Shown piece after piece: positions 24,780-35,359 of a stretch of DNA of 50,358 nucleotides. Every line of letters begins with the position of its first letter. Positions within the stretch are counted from its first letter, which is position 1. Below the pieces are notes generated by a model, which saw only the letters and a program-made list of their open reading frames with translations, was not told the origin of the DNA and searched no databases. Position numbers and translations under genes: made by a program. The stretch covers positions 407,164 through 457,521 of the forward strand of contig WELA01007584.1 of the NCBI GenBank assembly GCA_009602735.1, read 5' to 3'. Origin of the DNA: Mesotaenium endlicherianum (Eukaryota; Streptophyta; Zygnematophyceae; Zygnematales; Mesotaeniaceae).

Positions 24780-25759
24780 CAAAGGAGTCCCCTTTTGAGT
24801 ACAAGAAAGTCGCCCAGCTCCACATTCATGGCGGAGTCTCCCTTGCCAAGCGCGCAAGTGTACTCCCTTAAAAAGGGATCCTCCGTCATGAAAGAGAGTG
24901 TTGTATATGCCCGTGACCATCCCCCCCACTCGCACTTCCGCTTCCAGTGCAAGTCCCAGCAGACCGCCTCATCGCCCACCTGGCGCTCGAGCGTGGAGGC
25001 TATGCTCGTGCACCACAGCCTGGTCCCCTCCAAGTCCGTCCACCTCATGCCTACGTTGGCTATGCAATCCAATAGCAGGGTGCAAGCGTCCGGCGTAACC
25101 TGAGAAAGCAGCTCTTTGACGCACAAATCTCCGAAAATGACACGGTGCTCCAGTTCCCTCCACCTTTTCCTACGGGGAGTCAGGCAATCCATGCTGCACC
25201 GAAGAGTGAGGTTGATGTTATAGAAGGGGTTGAATTTGTTGGTGCTCACAGGGGGCTGCAAGCCTCCATGATGGACAGGATCATGCCCCCTCGATGATGC
25301 ACTTGTCGTGGCTGTAGGCAGGCACCTCCTGCCATGCCCGCCCTCTGCCTGTGCCCCATTCCTCCGCTGCCCTTCCCCCCCTCGATCGACTGCATCCCAG
25401 GGTCCAGCCTGGGCGTCGCCATCCTCGTCATCACTGAAATCTCCGTCCTCGTCATCATCAGAATCATCATCAGTGTCGTCGTCCTCGATGCTTTCCAACA
25501 AGTATGTGTACAGCATGTCACCATCCCTGTTGGCATGCTTGTCCCGGAGCTTTCTGTCCTGCCTGCGCTTTTTGTAGGCGGTAGCAACAGACGACGGGAC
25601 TCCTGTGCCAGAGGTGCGGAGCAGTTGCACACGTGCTCGTTCTCTGTCCGCATCCCTGCGGCCGTTTTGGGCAAGTAAGCAGCTGAACCTGTTCACATGT
25701 GGTCCTTGCTGCGCATTGACACACCCCCACACATGCCAATAAGCACACACCACTTCCAT
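24780..25759 (-). pseudogene. Transposase-like copy A, upstream exon(s) with an acidic stretch
   Basis: The minus-strand frame is open from an ATG at 25759 to a strong donor (TTTG|GTGAGT) at 24780. It encodes a basic segment (ATAYKKRRQDRKLRDKHA), a run of about 30 mainly Asp/Glu residues (ESIEDDDTDDDSDDDEDG), and then a well-structured part (NKFNPFYNINLTLRCSMD, HRVIFGDLCVKELLSQVTPDACTLLLD, GDEAVCWDLHWKRKCEWGG). It lies upstream of, and in the same orientation as, the 22.4-24.3 kb fragment, with about 500 bp between as a likely intron. I do not recognise the domain. No copy of this part is present next to copy B. It could be a separate host gene, but composition and position favour one gene. 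Confidence 0.45.
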
Positions 25760-25903
25760 CAGGACTAGTAAACAGCATAGTGCTTGAAAGAGTGAAACTT
25801 CAGCAAGATTACTGCAACTACCTCAAAGTATGTTGGAGCAGCACCTGAGCTTATCCATGACCAGAATCCTCACATGTACATAAAATGAAGCTTACCCCAT
25901 CAT

Positions 25904-26353
25904 TCATTTCCTTGCTTGCTCCAGCATGGGCATCATCCTCATCATTGTCCTCCTCATCCTCCTCCGCTTCCTCGTCTGTCTTGTCCTCATAATCCTCGTA
26001 CTCATCCTCAGGCTTGTGCTTATAATCTTCGTAGTCCTCATCGTCCTCCTCCTCCGCGTCATCTTTGTCCTCCTCCTCCTCCTCCTCATCTCCGTCCTCC
26101 TGATTCTCCTCTGACTTCTTGTTCTCCTCCTCGACATCTTCGTTGTCCTCCCCATCTTCTCCTCCTGGGTGTCCTCTTCCTCCTCCTGGTCGTCTACCTC
26201 GACTTTATTGTCATTTTCATGGTCCTTGTCCTCCAGCGATCCTTGGCTGCCGGGTAACTCCCCTTTACTCTCGCAAAGCTTATGACACCCTCCTTCCATG
26301 TCCATGAGGTCGTACTCAACGTTGTTGTTATGTGGTCCTTGGTGAGCAACCAA
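25904..26353 (-). pseudogene. Asp/Glu-rich segment, possible first exon of transposase-like copy A
   Basis: About 300 bp (25920-26215) is almost pure pyrimidine on the plus strand. On the minus strand it reads as a long acidic tract (for example EEEDDEDYEDYKHKPEDEYE) ending at a good GTAAGC donor near 25895. The acidic reading changes frame near 26155, so one indel has occurred or the tract is not coding. Upstream in the first frame is MVAHQGPHNNNVEYDLMDMEGG with an ATG at 26353. A function cannot be assigned. Confidence 0.35.
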
Positions 26354-29289
26354 GGCACCCTACGCAGGGTCAAAAATCCGACACACTTCGATCAGTACCT
26401 CTAGACAGCTTCACCAGAGACATAGAAGTCGGTTCAGCATCTGTTGCTTTCTTGGAGCTACTCTGGTGCAGCTGGCAAGCATACACACAGAGATCCTAAA
26501 TACGCACAATAGACGCTTCCCAATTTCTTCATGATGTAGACATGCATAATTAAACACAATTCCCTCCCTATTTCCCCGAATTCTGCCCCTTCAATATATC
26601 ACAGCTCATGAATATCCTCAACACGCCAAATGGAACCCTTACCCATTCAAAGTTATCTGGCAAAACATCTCAAATTCAAAAAAGTATTAATTTGAGAAGA
26701 AATTGCTGCCCGGTCAACTCTAGATCAAATTTAGTTATTGCAATGCGATAGATGCTGCAAGGGTGTACCTAACCACCAGAGGTGTACCTTACCACCACAA
26801 AACAAACAGTCGGATGTCCGACATGTGCATTACATAGTCCACTTTTGACTAGCATAATGGGTTGGAAATTTGCTGCATTGTTGCAACTGCTTACCTGCCC
26901 TTGGAGCCTGTGTTGCACGTCCTGCTGGCAGGTCGTAAAAGAGCCAGTTCCTTCTCTTGGACGTTTTGGAGTCATCTATGCTGCCTATCTGCAAGCTGTA
27001 TGAGCAAAATGAAAAATAGAACCAACTACATTCCTGGATTCAGCAGACATCCCAAAGCTATACTATTGTAATGTAGGGAATAACGTACCAAAACAACCCC
27101 AAGAAAAAGTGCAAACCGTCCTCCACGAGCATGGAGTGGATAAAGTCCGACAAACGCTAGCAACAGTGTATGAATATATACTCTGATCAACTTTAAAGGC
27201 AGTGGAAGGTGATTTTGCAAAAGCAAGAGCATTCACGCGATATACTAAGCTTCCATCTGATGAAGTATGAATATGTCCTGTGTCCCAAGTCCCAAGCATG
27301 AGCAGACATCTACAACAGCATCACAATTAGTCACAACGCAAGGGATGAGCAATGCCCTCCATGCTGAATTTTAGATGAAAATTACGTCATCAAGGACTTG
27401 AGAGTAATCACTAATAAATAAGAAATAATCAGAAATTATGTTACAAACATCAATATTGGAAAAGAGAAATATGTCGTGAACTACCTAGTGTTGATGGAAG
27501 TGAAGAGCCTAGTATTTATGGAAGTAGAGATGTTCATAGAGTACATGTACAGAAGTTCCTGCAAGAACGATAATAAAGGAACATTAAAAGAGATTCACAC
27601 TCAGTGCCCTAGCTCCAGTCCAATGTTTTTTTAAGGCAAGAATAAAGCAGGTTTAAGGAAACTTGCATGCAAAAGTACATAGAGAAGTGTCGACCTTGAA
27701 ACAAGCTTCTGAAACTTTTTTGTTAATGCTGGTTCTGCATCGAGACAAGCACACAGGGGCAAATACACTTGCTGATGCAACTCATAGCATTCCGCTAGAA
27801 ACACCCACTGCAGACAGCAGTAACACTGACATTAATCGACACCTGAAACGCTCAAGAAGCTGATTAAACGAGACATTAAGGTGGTCAAGACTCCTTTTCC
27901 ATCTGAAACCTTTTCCAGAGTATAGGGGCAGTCGATAATCTTAAAACCGAAGTGCCTTGAATATGTGCCTCAGGGCCCTTGTGTTTGCTTTCAGTGGTTG
28001 TCTTCCACGGTGTTCTTAGCCTCGAAATCTATCTAAACATTTGATTTGAGCTCTCTCCCCCTAACGGGCCAAATTTATTGGTCTTTAGACGTTGGTACAC
28101 GACTCTACAGCTGCATCACCCAGAAAATGGGCAAGGGGCGAAACGAGAAAATTGAAACTGTTTTGAATGAGGGCTGGTGCAATTCCAGCCTTCAAGAAAG
28201 GCTAGAAAACACCCTCCCCGGATGTTGCAAACCAAAGCGAAGGGAAACTTGCCCGGCCATGAAGGCTTATAACTCCGTTCCTTTTTCAGCTTCAATACCA
28301 GCCCTTCTACAGACGGTTTCCGGTCCTTGTCATGTGACATTAAATTGAACCCATACTACAGTTGGAAAATTTCAGTCCTTTATGCGCTTACTTTTCGGCT
28401 TACTCTGGCAGTTACATTACAGCCTTAATTTGGATGGCTTTCTTGGCTCGATACACTTATTCCTTCCCAAAGGCATGCAATCATCCCTCCAGCATGAAGT
28501 GTGACACGCGTTTCTATTCATGGCTTCGATACCACCTTAAATGAGACACTTACAGGGCGGAATAAAAAAATGCCCCGTGCCCATTCTCAGGGTGATGCTC
28601 GACCTGAGCTCTAATGTTCATACCGGGTCCGAGGAGTCATGTTACAAAACTCAAGTTTGAGCAAAGTTTAAATTGGTTCGGATCAAACCCACGAGCCACC
28701 GGGTGGCCGTGATAACTAACAAGCGCAAACATGCATGCTAACAAGGCATGTCGAGGCAATCTAAGGCATGCATGCTGTGCCAAGGTGTGCCAAGGCCTGC
28801 TTCCAAAACCCACGTGTTCCTGGCGAGGAGAGGTGCAGCGTTGGTGCTACCACTTTTGGCTCTACATATGGGCCTTATCATGACACTTCATGTTAAGACA
28901 TACGAAGATTTGTCGTCTTTAAGCACTTCCATGTTGTGAGACTGCTTAATAGTTTCGAAGTTACATTTGAAGTTCGAATAACAAATACAGAAGTGCGCGC
29001 AGGAAGTGACGTGCTCGAAAACATTGGACAATTTTCTCTCGTGACGCGTGGCTGAGGACTGTGACTACTGACCAGTCAACAGTGCTCAATCCAAGATTCA
29101 TGCACTCTTCGACAAGCGACTGTCTGTCAACTAATTGCTATAATCTTTACTGGTTAGCTCCAACTCCAGGGAGTGCTGTCAATCGTATCGCCTTTGCCGC
29201 CGTCACTCCCTCTAATCGATTGCCATAAATAACATGCACCTTAGTTGTGCACTGTCTCTCTTGGCACAAAATATCCCGATGAATTATGA
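26354..29289. other. AT-rich intergenic region
   Basis: I find no supportable gene. The DNA is AT-rich from 26.4 to 28.9 kb with only short frames. A stretch at 28675-28735 contains a sequence reading GGGTTTGATCC on the minus strand, similar to a tRNA B box, discussed under findings. Near 28730-28780 are several GCATGC-containing short inverted repeats. Confidence 0.6.
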
Positions 29290-30880
29290 GATCAGATGAA
29301 CAAAACCTTGCAACGACAACAACAATGAAAAAGAGAGAGAGGGGACTGCACAGGGGGACTTAACCCACCTGGTGGTTGAGGAGCTTCCAGAGGGCGTCTG
29401 AGGCGGCAGTGAGGGCCATCTGGCCCAGGCATGCCACCAGCGCCCTGTCACACGTCGGCCTGCTGGGCACGCAGGCTGCAGGTAGGGCGGCCCCCCTTGT
29501 CCAAATGCCAGCTGGTGCCTCTGCCTCAATCTGCAACGTAATTGGCTCCAGGATTGCTGAAGGGACATGACACCAGTGCAGAGGCACATGCAGAGGGCAA
29601 GCGTTAGTTTGCAATGAACACACGGAGCGAATGCATGCTGCGGGGTCTTAGCACCACCAAGAGAAGGAATTCTCAGACAAACACGCGGGCAGAACCCGCG
29701 AACACAAGGGGGGGTGGCGAGGTAGGAGGTGGAAGGCCCAAGCGGTGGAAGGCCCAAGCGGTAAAAGCCCAGTAAGTGAGTGGGGACAACAAGCATCTTC
29801 CCATGCAGCTGCAGCAGAGCCATTCTACATGCCATAGCCTGCAGCCCCACTGCACTGGCTCTCTCATAGGTAGGCCGAGACAAGTAGCCATACAGTAGGC
29901 AACACAGCTGCTGCTGTAGGGCCCCTCTCCATCTTCAGCAAATGGACGAAGGAGGGGGGAAGCCTGCTTCTGTCTGCGTTCTCAATAGACAGTAGCAAGC
30001 GTTGGAGCCGGGAGAACCTGGGTGACTGAAAGAAGCAGGAAGCTGTATCCAAAGGATTGTCTTTGCAGAAGAAGAGGAAAGGCACTCGTGGGCCAATATG
30101 GGCCAGAGAGTTAGAGCACTGTAAACTGGTCCAATCCAAAAAGCACACCAGACAGGACACGCCTCAGTTTCCCGACTTCCTTGCGCCAGCTTTCACACGC
30201 AGGAAGTCTCATACGGCTGGCCTTGCCAGGACAGGTGCCGCCACAGCAGCAGGCTTTTGGGGGGGGGGGGGGGGNNNNNNNNNNNNNNNNNNNNNNNNNN
30301 NNNNNNNNNNNNNNNNNNNNNNNNNNNNNNNNNNNNNNNNNNNNNNNNNNNNNNNNNNNNNNNNNNNNNNNNNNNNNNNNNNNNNNNNNNNNNNNNNNNN
30401 NNNNNNNNNNNNNNNNNNNNNNNNNNNNNNNNNNNNNNNNNNNNNNNNNNNNNNNNNNNNNNNNNNNNNNNNNNNNNNNNNNNNNNNNNNNNNNNNNNNN
30501 NNNNNNNNNNNNNNNNNNNNNNNNNNNNNNNNNNNNNNNNNNNNNNNNNNNNNNNNNNNNNNNNNNNNNNNNNNNNNNNNNNNNNNNNNNNNNNNNNNNN
30601 NNNNNNNNNNNNNNNNNNNNNNNNNNNNNNNNNNNNNNNNNNNNNNNNNNNNNNNNNNNNNNNNNNNNNNNNNNNNNNNNNNNNNNNNNNNNNNNNNNNN
30701 NNNNNNNNNNNNNNNNNNNNNNNNNNNNNNNNNNNNNNNNNNNNNNNNNNNNNNNNNNNNNNNNNNNNNNNNNNNNNNNNNNNNNNNNNNNNNNNNNNNN
30801 NNNNNNNNNNNNNNNGGGGGGGGGGGGGGGGGGGGGGAGGGACAACACCAGGTGCAGGCCCGGCAGGAAGGCAGAAAAGC
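29290..30880 (-). pseudogene. Partial duplicate of HEATR1 (copy of the exon at 34336-34542 plus flanking introns)
   Basis: The minus strand at about 29372-29562 encodes ILEPITLQIEAEAPAG and DRALVACLGQMALTAASDALWKLLNHQ, matching the HEATR1 exon at 34336-34542 (ILEPITSQIEAEPPAG; DRALVACLGQMALTANSDALWKPLNYQ). The similarity continues through introns on both sides: the region from about 29290 to the G tract and its far side near 30880 parallels about 34270 to 35290. The exon copy has lost a block of about 12 bp and carries at least two single-base indels, including one at the splice-acceptor junction, so it is not functional. Its coding strand is the same as the parent's. Confidence 0.75.
30259..30837. 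repeat. Poly-G tract interrupted by a 541-N assembly gap
   Basis: Sixteen Gs (30259-30274) precede Ns at 30275-30815, and 22 Gs (30816-30837) follow. The equivalent place in the parental HEATR1 intron (about 35210-35240) is a shorter G-rich tract, so the run was inherited in the duplication and lengthened, or the assembler closed two ends on a homopolymer. Confidence 0.9.
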
Positions 30881-31167
30881 ACCAAAAATCTTGATGATAG
30901 AGCACCTTATGATCTTGTTTTTTATCCTCCCCTGGGAAATAGACGTTTCATTTTCCTTCCTTTGCCTCTTTTCCCGCAGGGGCTAATCCTATGGTGTTGA
31001 AGACGAGCAAGCGCGCAACCATATGCATAAATGGACACACATACACAGGCACACATGACAGGGCCCATGCTACATACCATCACATTGCTGCGTCGGGCCA
31101 ATGGCTGCCCTGCAGAGGAGGAGGCCACCATGCAACCCCTGTGTGTCCACAGGAGCATGTCGGTGTG

Positions 31168-31176
31168 CGCGCGCGC

Positions 31177-31213
<37 letters not shown>

Positions 31214-31216
31214 GAG
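31168..31216. repeat. GC/TG dinucleotide microsatellite
   Basis: A GC alternation passes into a TG array of about 13 units and then GGGGAGCG. It sits just left of transposase-like copy B, as a similar tract does for copy A. Alternating purine/pyrimidine DNA of this kind can adopt Z-form. Confidence 0.85.
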
Positions 31217-31285
31217 CGTAAGTTTACTTGTGCTCGCAAGGCACTTAGATAGAGCTTGGCAGCGGGCAACGTACCTTCGCGTTGC

Positions 31286-32861
31286 TCACTGGGTGTCCGT
31301 CTCACGCTGCAGCCATGCGGTCACGCCCCCAGGCCCGCTGTCTTTCTCCCTCACAATCTCCTGGACGAAAGGGTCAGCTCTGATCGCATCCACCACGTCC
31401 CTGTCCATGCCGAGCTGGTCGCTGAGTGCGTAGGAGGGGCCCCCTAGGACCTCCACGAGGTTGGCCTGCGCCAGCGTGCTCTTCAGGGCCCACTGGGAGA
31501 CGTAGCGCAGGTCCAGCTTCTTCGTGCGCAGCGCGTCCCGCAGCACATACTCGTTGTGATCCTCAAAGTCGGGGTTCCACACGTGCTTCAGGGGGCCGAG
31601 CACAGCCATGGAGCTCACAACGTGCGGCAGCGAGTGCAGGCTGAGGCGCAGGCGGGCGGCGGCATCCGCCTTCTTCCCGCCGCTCGGCCACGCGCGCGCA
31701 AAGAGAGCGTCCGCAGAGAGCTTCTCGGCCAGCAGCGAAGCGAGCGTCTGGTGGCGCACCTCGTCCGTCTCCGAAGCGCGAAGCAGGTCCACCAGCTCGC
31801 GAGCGTGACCCAGAGGCGGAGCGCACCCTTCCTCTCCCGCAGCACATTCGCTTCGAGCCTCTCACCTTCCGCCTCTCCCGCTCCTGGCGGGGGTGGGAAG
31901 CACCACGGCCGCAGCAGGGACGGCATGATTGCCAGTAGGTGCAGGTACTCGGCCGCGGTGTAGCACCTCCAGTTGTACAGGGGCTCTGCCAGCCTCTGCC
32001 TCCTGCTGGCGTACTTCAGGCGCTCCGCCCTGGCATGCAACGCCCGCTCTTCTGCGGCAGTCCACTTGAGCACCTCGCGGGTATACACGCAGAGGGGCTT
32101 GACCAGGCCCAGGCCCAGCAGGCGCACCAGATCCAGGCCCACCTGGACGAACCTGTCCCAGGTGTGGAGGGCCTCCAGGGAGCTGGGCACGCCGCTGTAC
32201 CCCCTCCCTCGCTCCCTCACCAGCCTCTTCCTGGCCGCCCCCGTGGGGGCCTGCTTCGCCTCCTCGCTAAATTGCCTCGCGTCGGCTTCTGTCCTGAGCT
32301 CCGCGGCAGGCTGGGGTGTGACCGGGCCCAGACCTAAGTCAGCCTTGGTGATGTAGCAAGAGGGGCAGGGGTGCTCGCTGGCAGCCCCGCGCAGGTGCAG
32401 CGTCTTCATCCGCTGGAAGTGGCCCTGGCAGAAGAGGGGCCGCGCTCGCATGAGGCACGTCGTCTTCAGTGGGGCAAGTACATGGGCACGCCCTCCTCCA
32501 GCTCCTTCAGGTCCTGCTCCACCAGGTGGGCCATGAGAGCATCCTGCGAGCTGTTGCGCGGGCTGAAGCATATGGCGTGGATGTTCCCGGGGTTGCGGAC
32601 GGCGCCCCTGTGGAGCAACTGCAGGCGCCAGTGATAGCCGCACACGATCCTCTCCTTGACGCTAAACACGTCGAACTCGTTGCAGAGGATGGTGATGGGC
32701 AGATTCACGACCTGCAGCTTGCGGGGGTTTTTTATCTCCGGGCGGGGAGGGGCGGAGAGCGCACCCTCCGCCAGCGGGGCCGGCTCGGCAGAGCTCTCAG
32801 CCGCCTCCTGCTTGTTGCACCAGAAGCTCAGGTGTCCGTCTACCTCGTAACCCCGCCACAT
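31286..32861 (-). pseudogene. Transposase-like protein, copy B, 5'-truncated and frameshifted
   Basis: Homologous to copy A from RGYEVDGHLSFWCNKQE (right end, near 32850) to the C-terminal end at 31286, roughly 80% identical by eye. Similarity stops abruptly just upstream of this block, so the BAH-like and acidic parts are missing. Two single-base losses relative to copy A break the frame: near 32475 (MYLPH where copy A has MYFAPLKTTC) and near 31800 (VTLASWW where copy A has VTLAELV). Where copy A has its 2-nt deletion, copy B is in frame (SLEALHTWDRFVQVG), so the two copies complement each other in showing the ancestral frame. It lies between the HEATR1 duplicate and the HEATR1 3' end. Confidence 0.65.
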
Positions 32862-32869
32862 GTGGTACT

Positions 32870-33764
32870 TAGCTCGTCTGCCTCCGCTTCTGAATTACTC
32901 AATTGACGCATTCATTGAGTAGTCTATTCACTACAATTAGAAAGAGAAGGCCATACTAACGAAGAGTTGGTGGTAGATAATTAAGATGTTGCTTTTGTAT
33001 AAGCTTCACTAATGTTGTCCAGAGGACATGGCAAAAGTGAGGCATAAGAACTGGCGATTATATGATATGAAATTGGAGCAATAAGTAAAAACATTCATCT
33101 GCTCTATGTGTACTTCACACGAGTGGACCTTAGGGACCAAAGTTAGTGCCAACAAAGATTCAGGCGATGCTCATTATACGTAATTACAGACAACCATATG
33201 GTCCAGCTGGTCATTATTGACCTGAGACAAGTGCCTAGCCAGATGCACTGAACAAGGAGGGGTGAGCTTGCTGGGGGTTGTAGTGTACACACTGGCCGTG
33301 ACTGTATGAGCCTATATCATAATCTCAAAGGAGCAACATACAAAAGAAGCAGACATACAACTGCAGAATATTTGAGATTCTTAATAAAAAATATGAGATC
33401 CCCCAGGTGGGGTTTTGGGCTGCATGGCCGGGACATGCAAGTTAAATAAGCAGATAACTGTGAAAGGCGAAAGTTGTCATGATAAGCACATCGTAGAGAT
33501 GCCACCTCAATGTGCTCTGGTGAAGGTGCAATAGCTTTCGACCTCAGAGCGTGGTTCAATGTGAGAAGTCACTTGCGAATAAGTCTGGCAATTTTTCAAA
33601 GAAAGTGCAGTGTACATGTTGCCCAATCTGGGCAGACAATGAACTTAAAGATTCATCCTAGCCCGATTAAAGTGCCCACACACGGGCTGCCCACAGGCAT
33701 CATCCACCTACACGCGCCATCGCCTCAGAGCACATCATGTGTTAGGGCGTGCACGGCTTTAGAA
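32870..33764. other. 3' flank of HEATR1
   Basis: About 0.9 kb of AT-rich DNA with no supportable gene, between copy B and the HEATR1 stop codon. It should contain the HEATR1 3' untranslated region and polyadenylation site. Confidence 0.55.
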
Positions 33765-35321
33765 CTAGAAATACTGCGTCAAATCCTCCCCGCTCAGCTG
33801 CTCGAGAGCCTTGATCAGCTCCTGAGTCTTTGCGACAATCGCCAAGTCCGCGTCCTCCAGCAGCTCTGCCAGGAAGGGGATGGTCTCCGGCAGCAGCACC
33901 AGGTACTCCTCCTTGAGGTGGTCGATCAAGAACTTGACGATGTCCAGCCCCACCCCGCGGGCTCTCACGTCATCTCGCCTCGTGTACATCAGCACCTGCG
34001 CGACAGCAAGGGGCAGGCACCACGCAGCTGAGCCACAACTATGCTGGAAGACTCACTGGCGTGCCTATACTTTCTCAACTATCCTCGCAAAAGCTGCAGA
34101 ACACTAGTTTCCTTGCAAGCAAGCGCCCGTAGTCTCACATTGGGACAAACTCATGCAAGCAAAATGCAGATATGTGAATAATATCACGATCCGAAAGTCC
34201 GGAGACATCCAACAAGATGTAGATGCCACCTGGCACCCCACAGAGAAAACCAAAAGAGCCCTTACACCAGCAATGCACAAAGCCTTCCACCAACAGCCCT
34301 TTAAAGAAAGAGGAAAGAGCGGGGTCTTCACCCACCTGGTAGTTGAGGGGCTTCCAGAGGGCGTCGGAGTTGGCAGTGAGGGCCATCTGGCCCAGGCATG
34401 CCACCAGCGCCCTGTCAAACATCGTCCTGCTGGGCACGCAGGCTGCCAGGTAGGCGCCCTCCTCCTCCGCAGCGGCTCCTACTGTCTGGATGCCAGCTGG
34501 CGGCTCCGCCTCAATCTGCGACGTTATTGGCTCCAGGATGCGCTGGAGGGATGACAGCAGGGCACAGACACACGGGAGGGAGGGGCAAGCATTAGCCTGC
34601 ATTTTTTGTCCAGTCTCGAGGCACATGAGGAGCAAAAACAGGTGGCATTGATCTAGACATTGAGTAAAAGACCACGCGCAGGGAAACGTGCGGGGGCCTG
34701 CGATGTATGTGGCAGAGTAGAGCCACGGGGTAGGATGCGGAAGGGACAAGTGGCACAAGCTCGGTGAGTGAACAGGGACGACACAGCACCCACCCGCGCA
34801 GCAGCAGCAGCAGCAGCAGGCACCTCACACGGCACAGTCAGGGGTCCCACTGCACCAGGCCTGTAAGGGAAAGGGAAAGGCCGACACAAGCAGCCATACT
34901 TGTCGTAGGCAACACAGCAAATGCCAGAGGACCGCTTCCCCCTCAGCTGCAGCGAAGTGTGGGAAGGAACGGAAAGCCTACTGCTTGATGTTATTATTCA
35001 GAGAAGAGAGAAGGCACTTCAGGCAGAGCCAAGGTTTAGGGTTTAAGGTTTAGGGAGAGTTTAGGGTTTAGCCCTTCTGAAGTGGTCCTCTCGCAAAGCA
35101 CACCAGGCGGAGCTTGCTTCCGTCTCCATGTGCCACATGCCACATGCAGCCAGGCCCGGACGGCTGGCCAGGCCAGGACCAGTCGGCACAAGTTCCACCA
35201 CTGCAGCACCCCGGGAGGGGAGGGGGAGGGGGGGGGGGGAGTGAGGAGACAGGTGCAGCCTAGGCAGGCAGGCAGGCAGGCGGCCACGTAAAAACAGATA
35301 CGCACAAACACATGCAAGTAA

Positions 35322-35359
<38 letters not shown>

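Noticed and set aside
29284..29883. A 199-codon minus-strand open frame as a gene
   Set aside because: It overlaps the degenerate HEATR1 duplicate in a different frame and has no conserved features.
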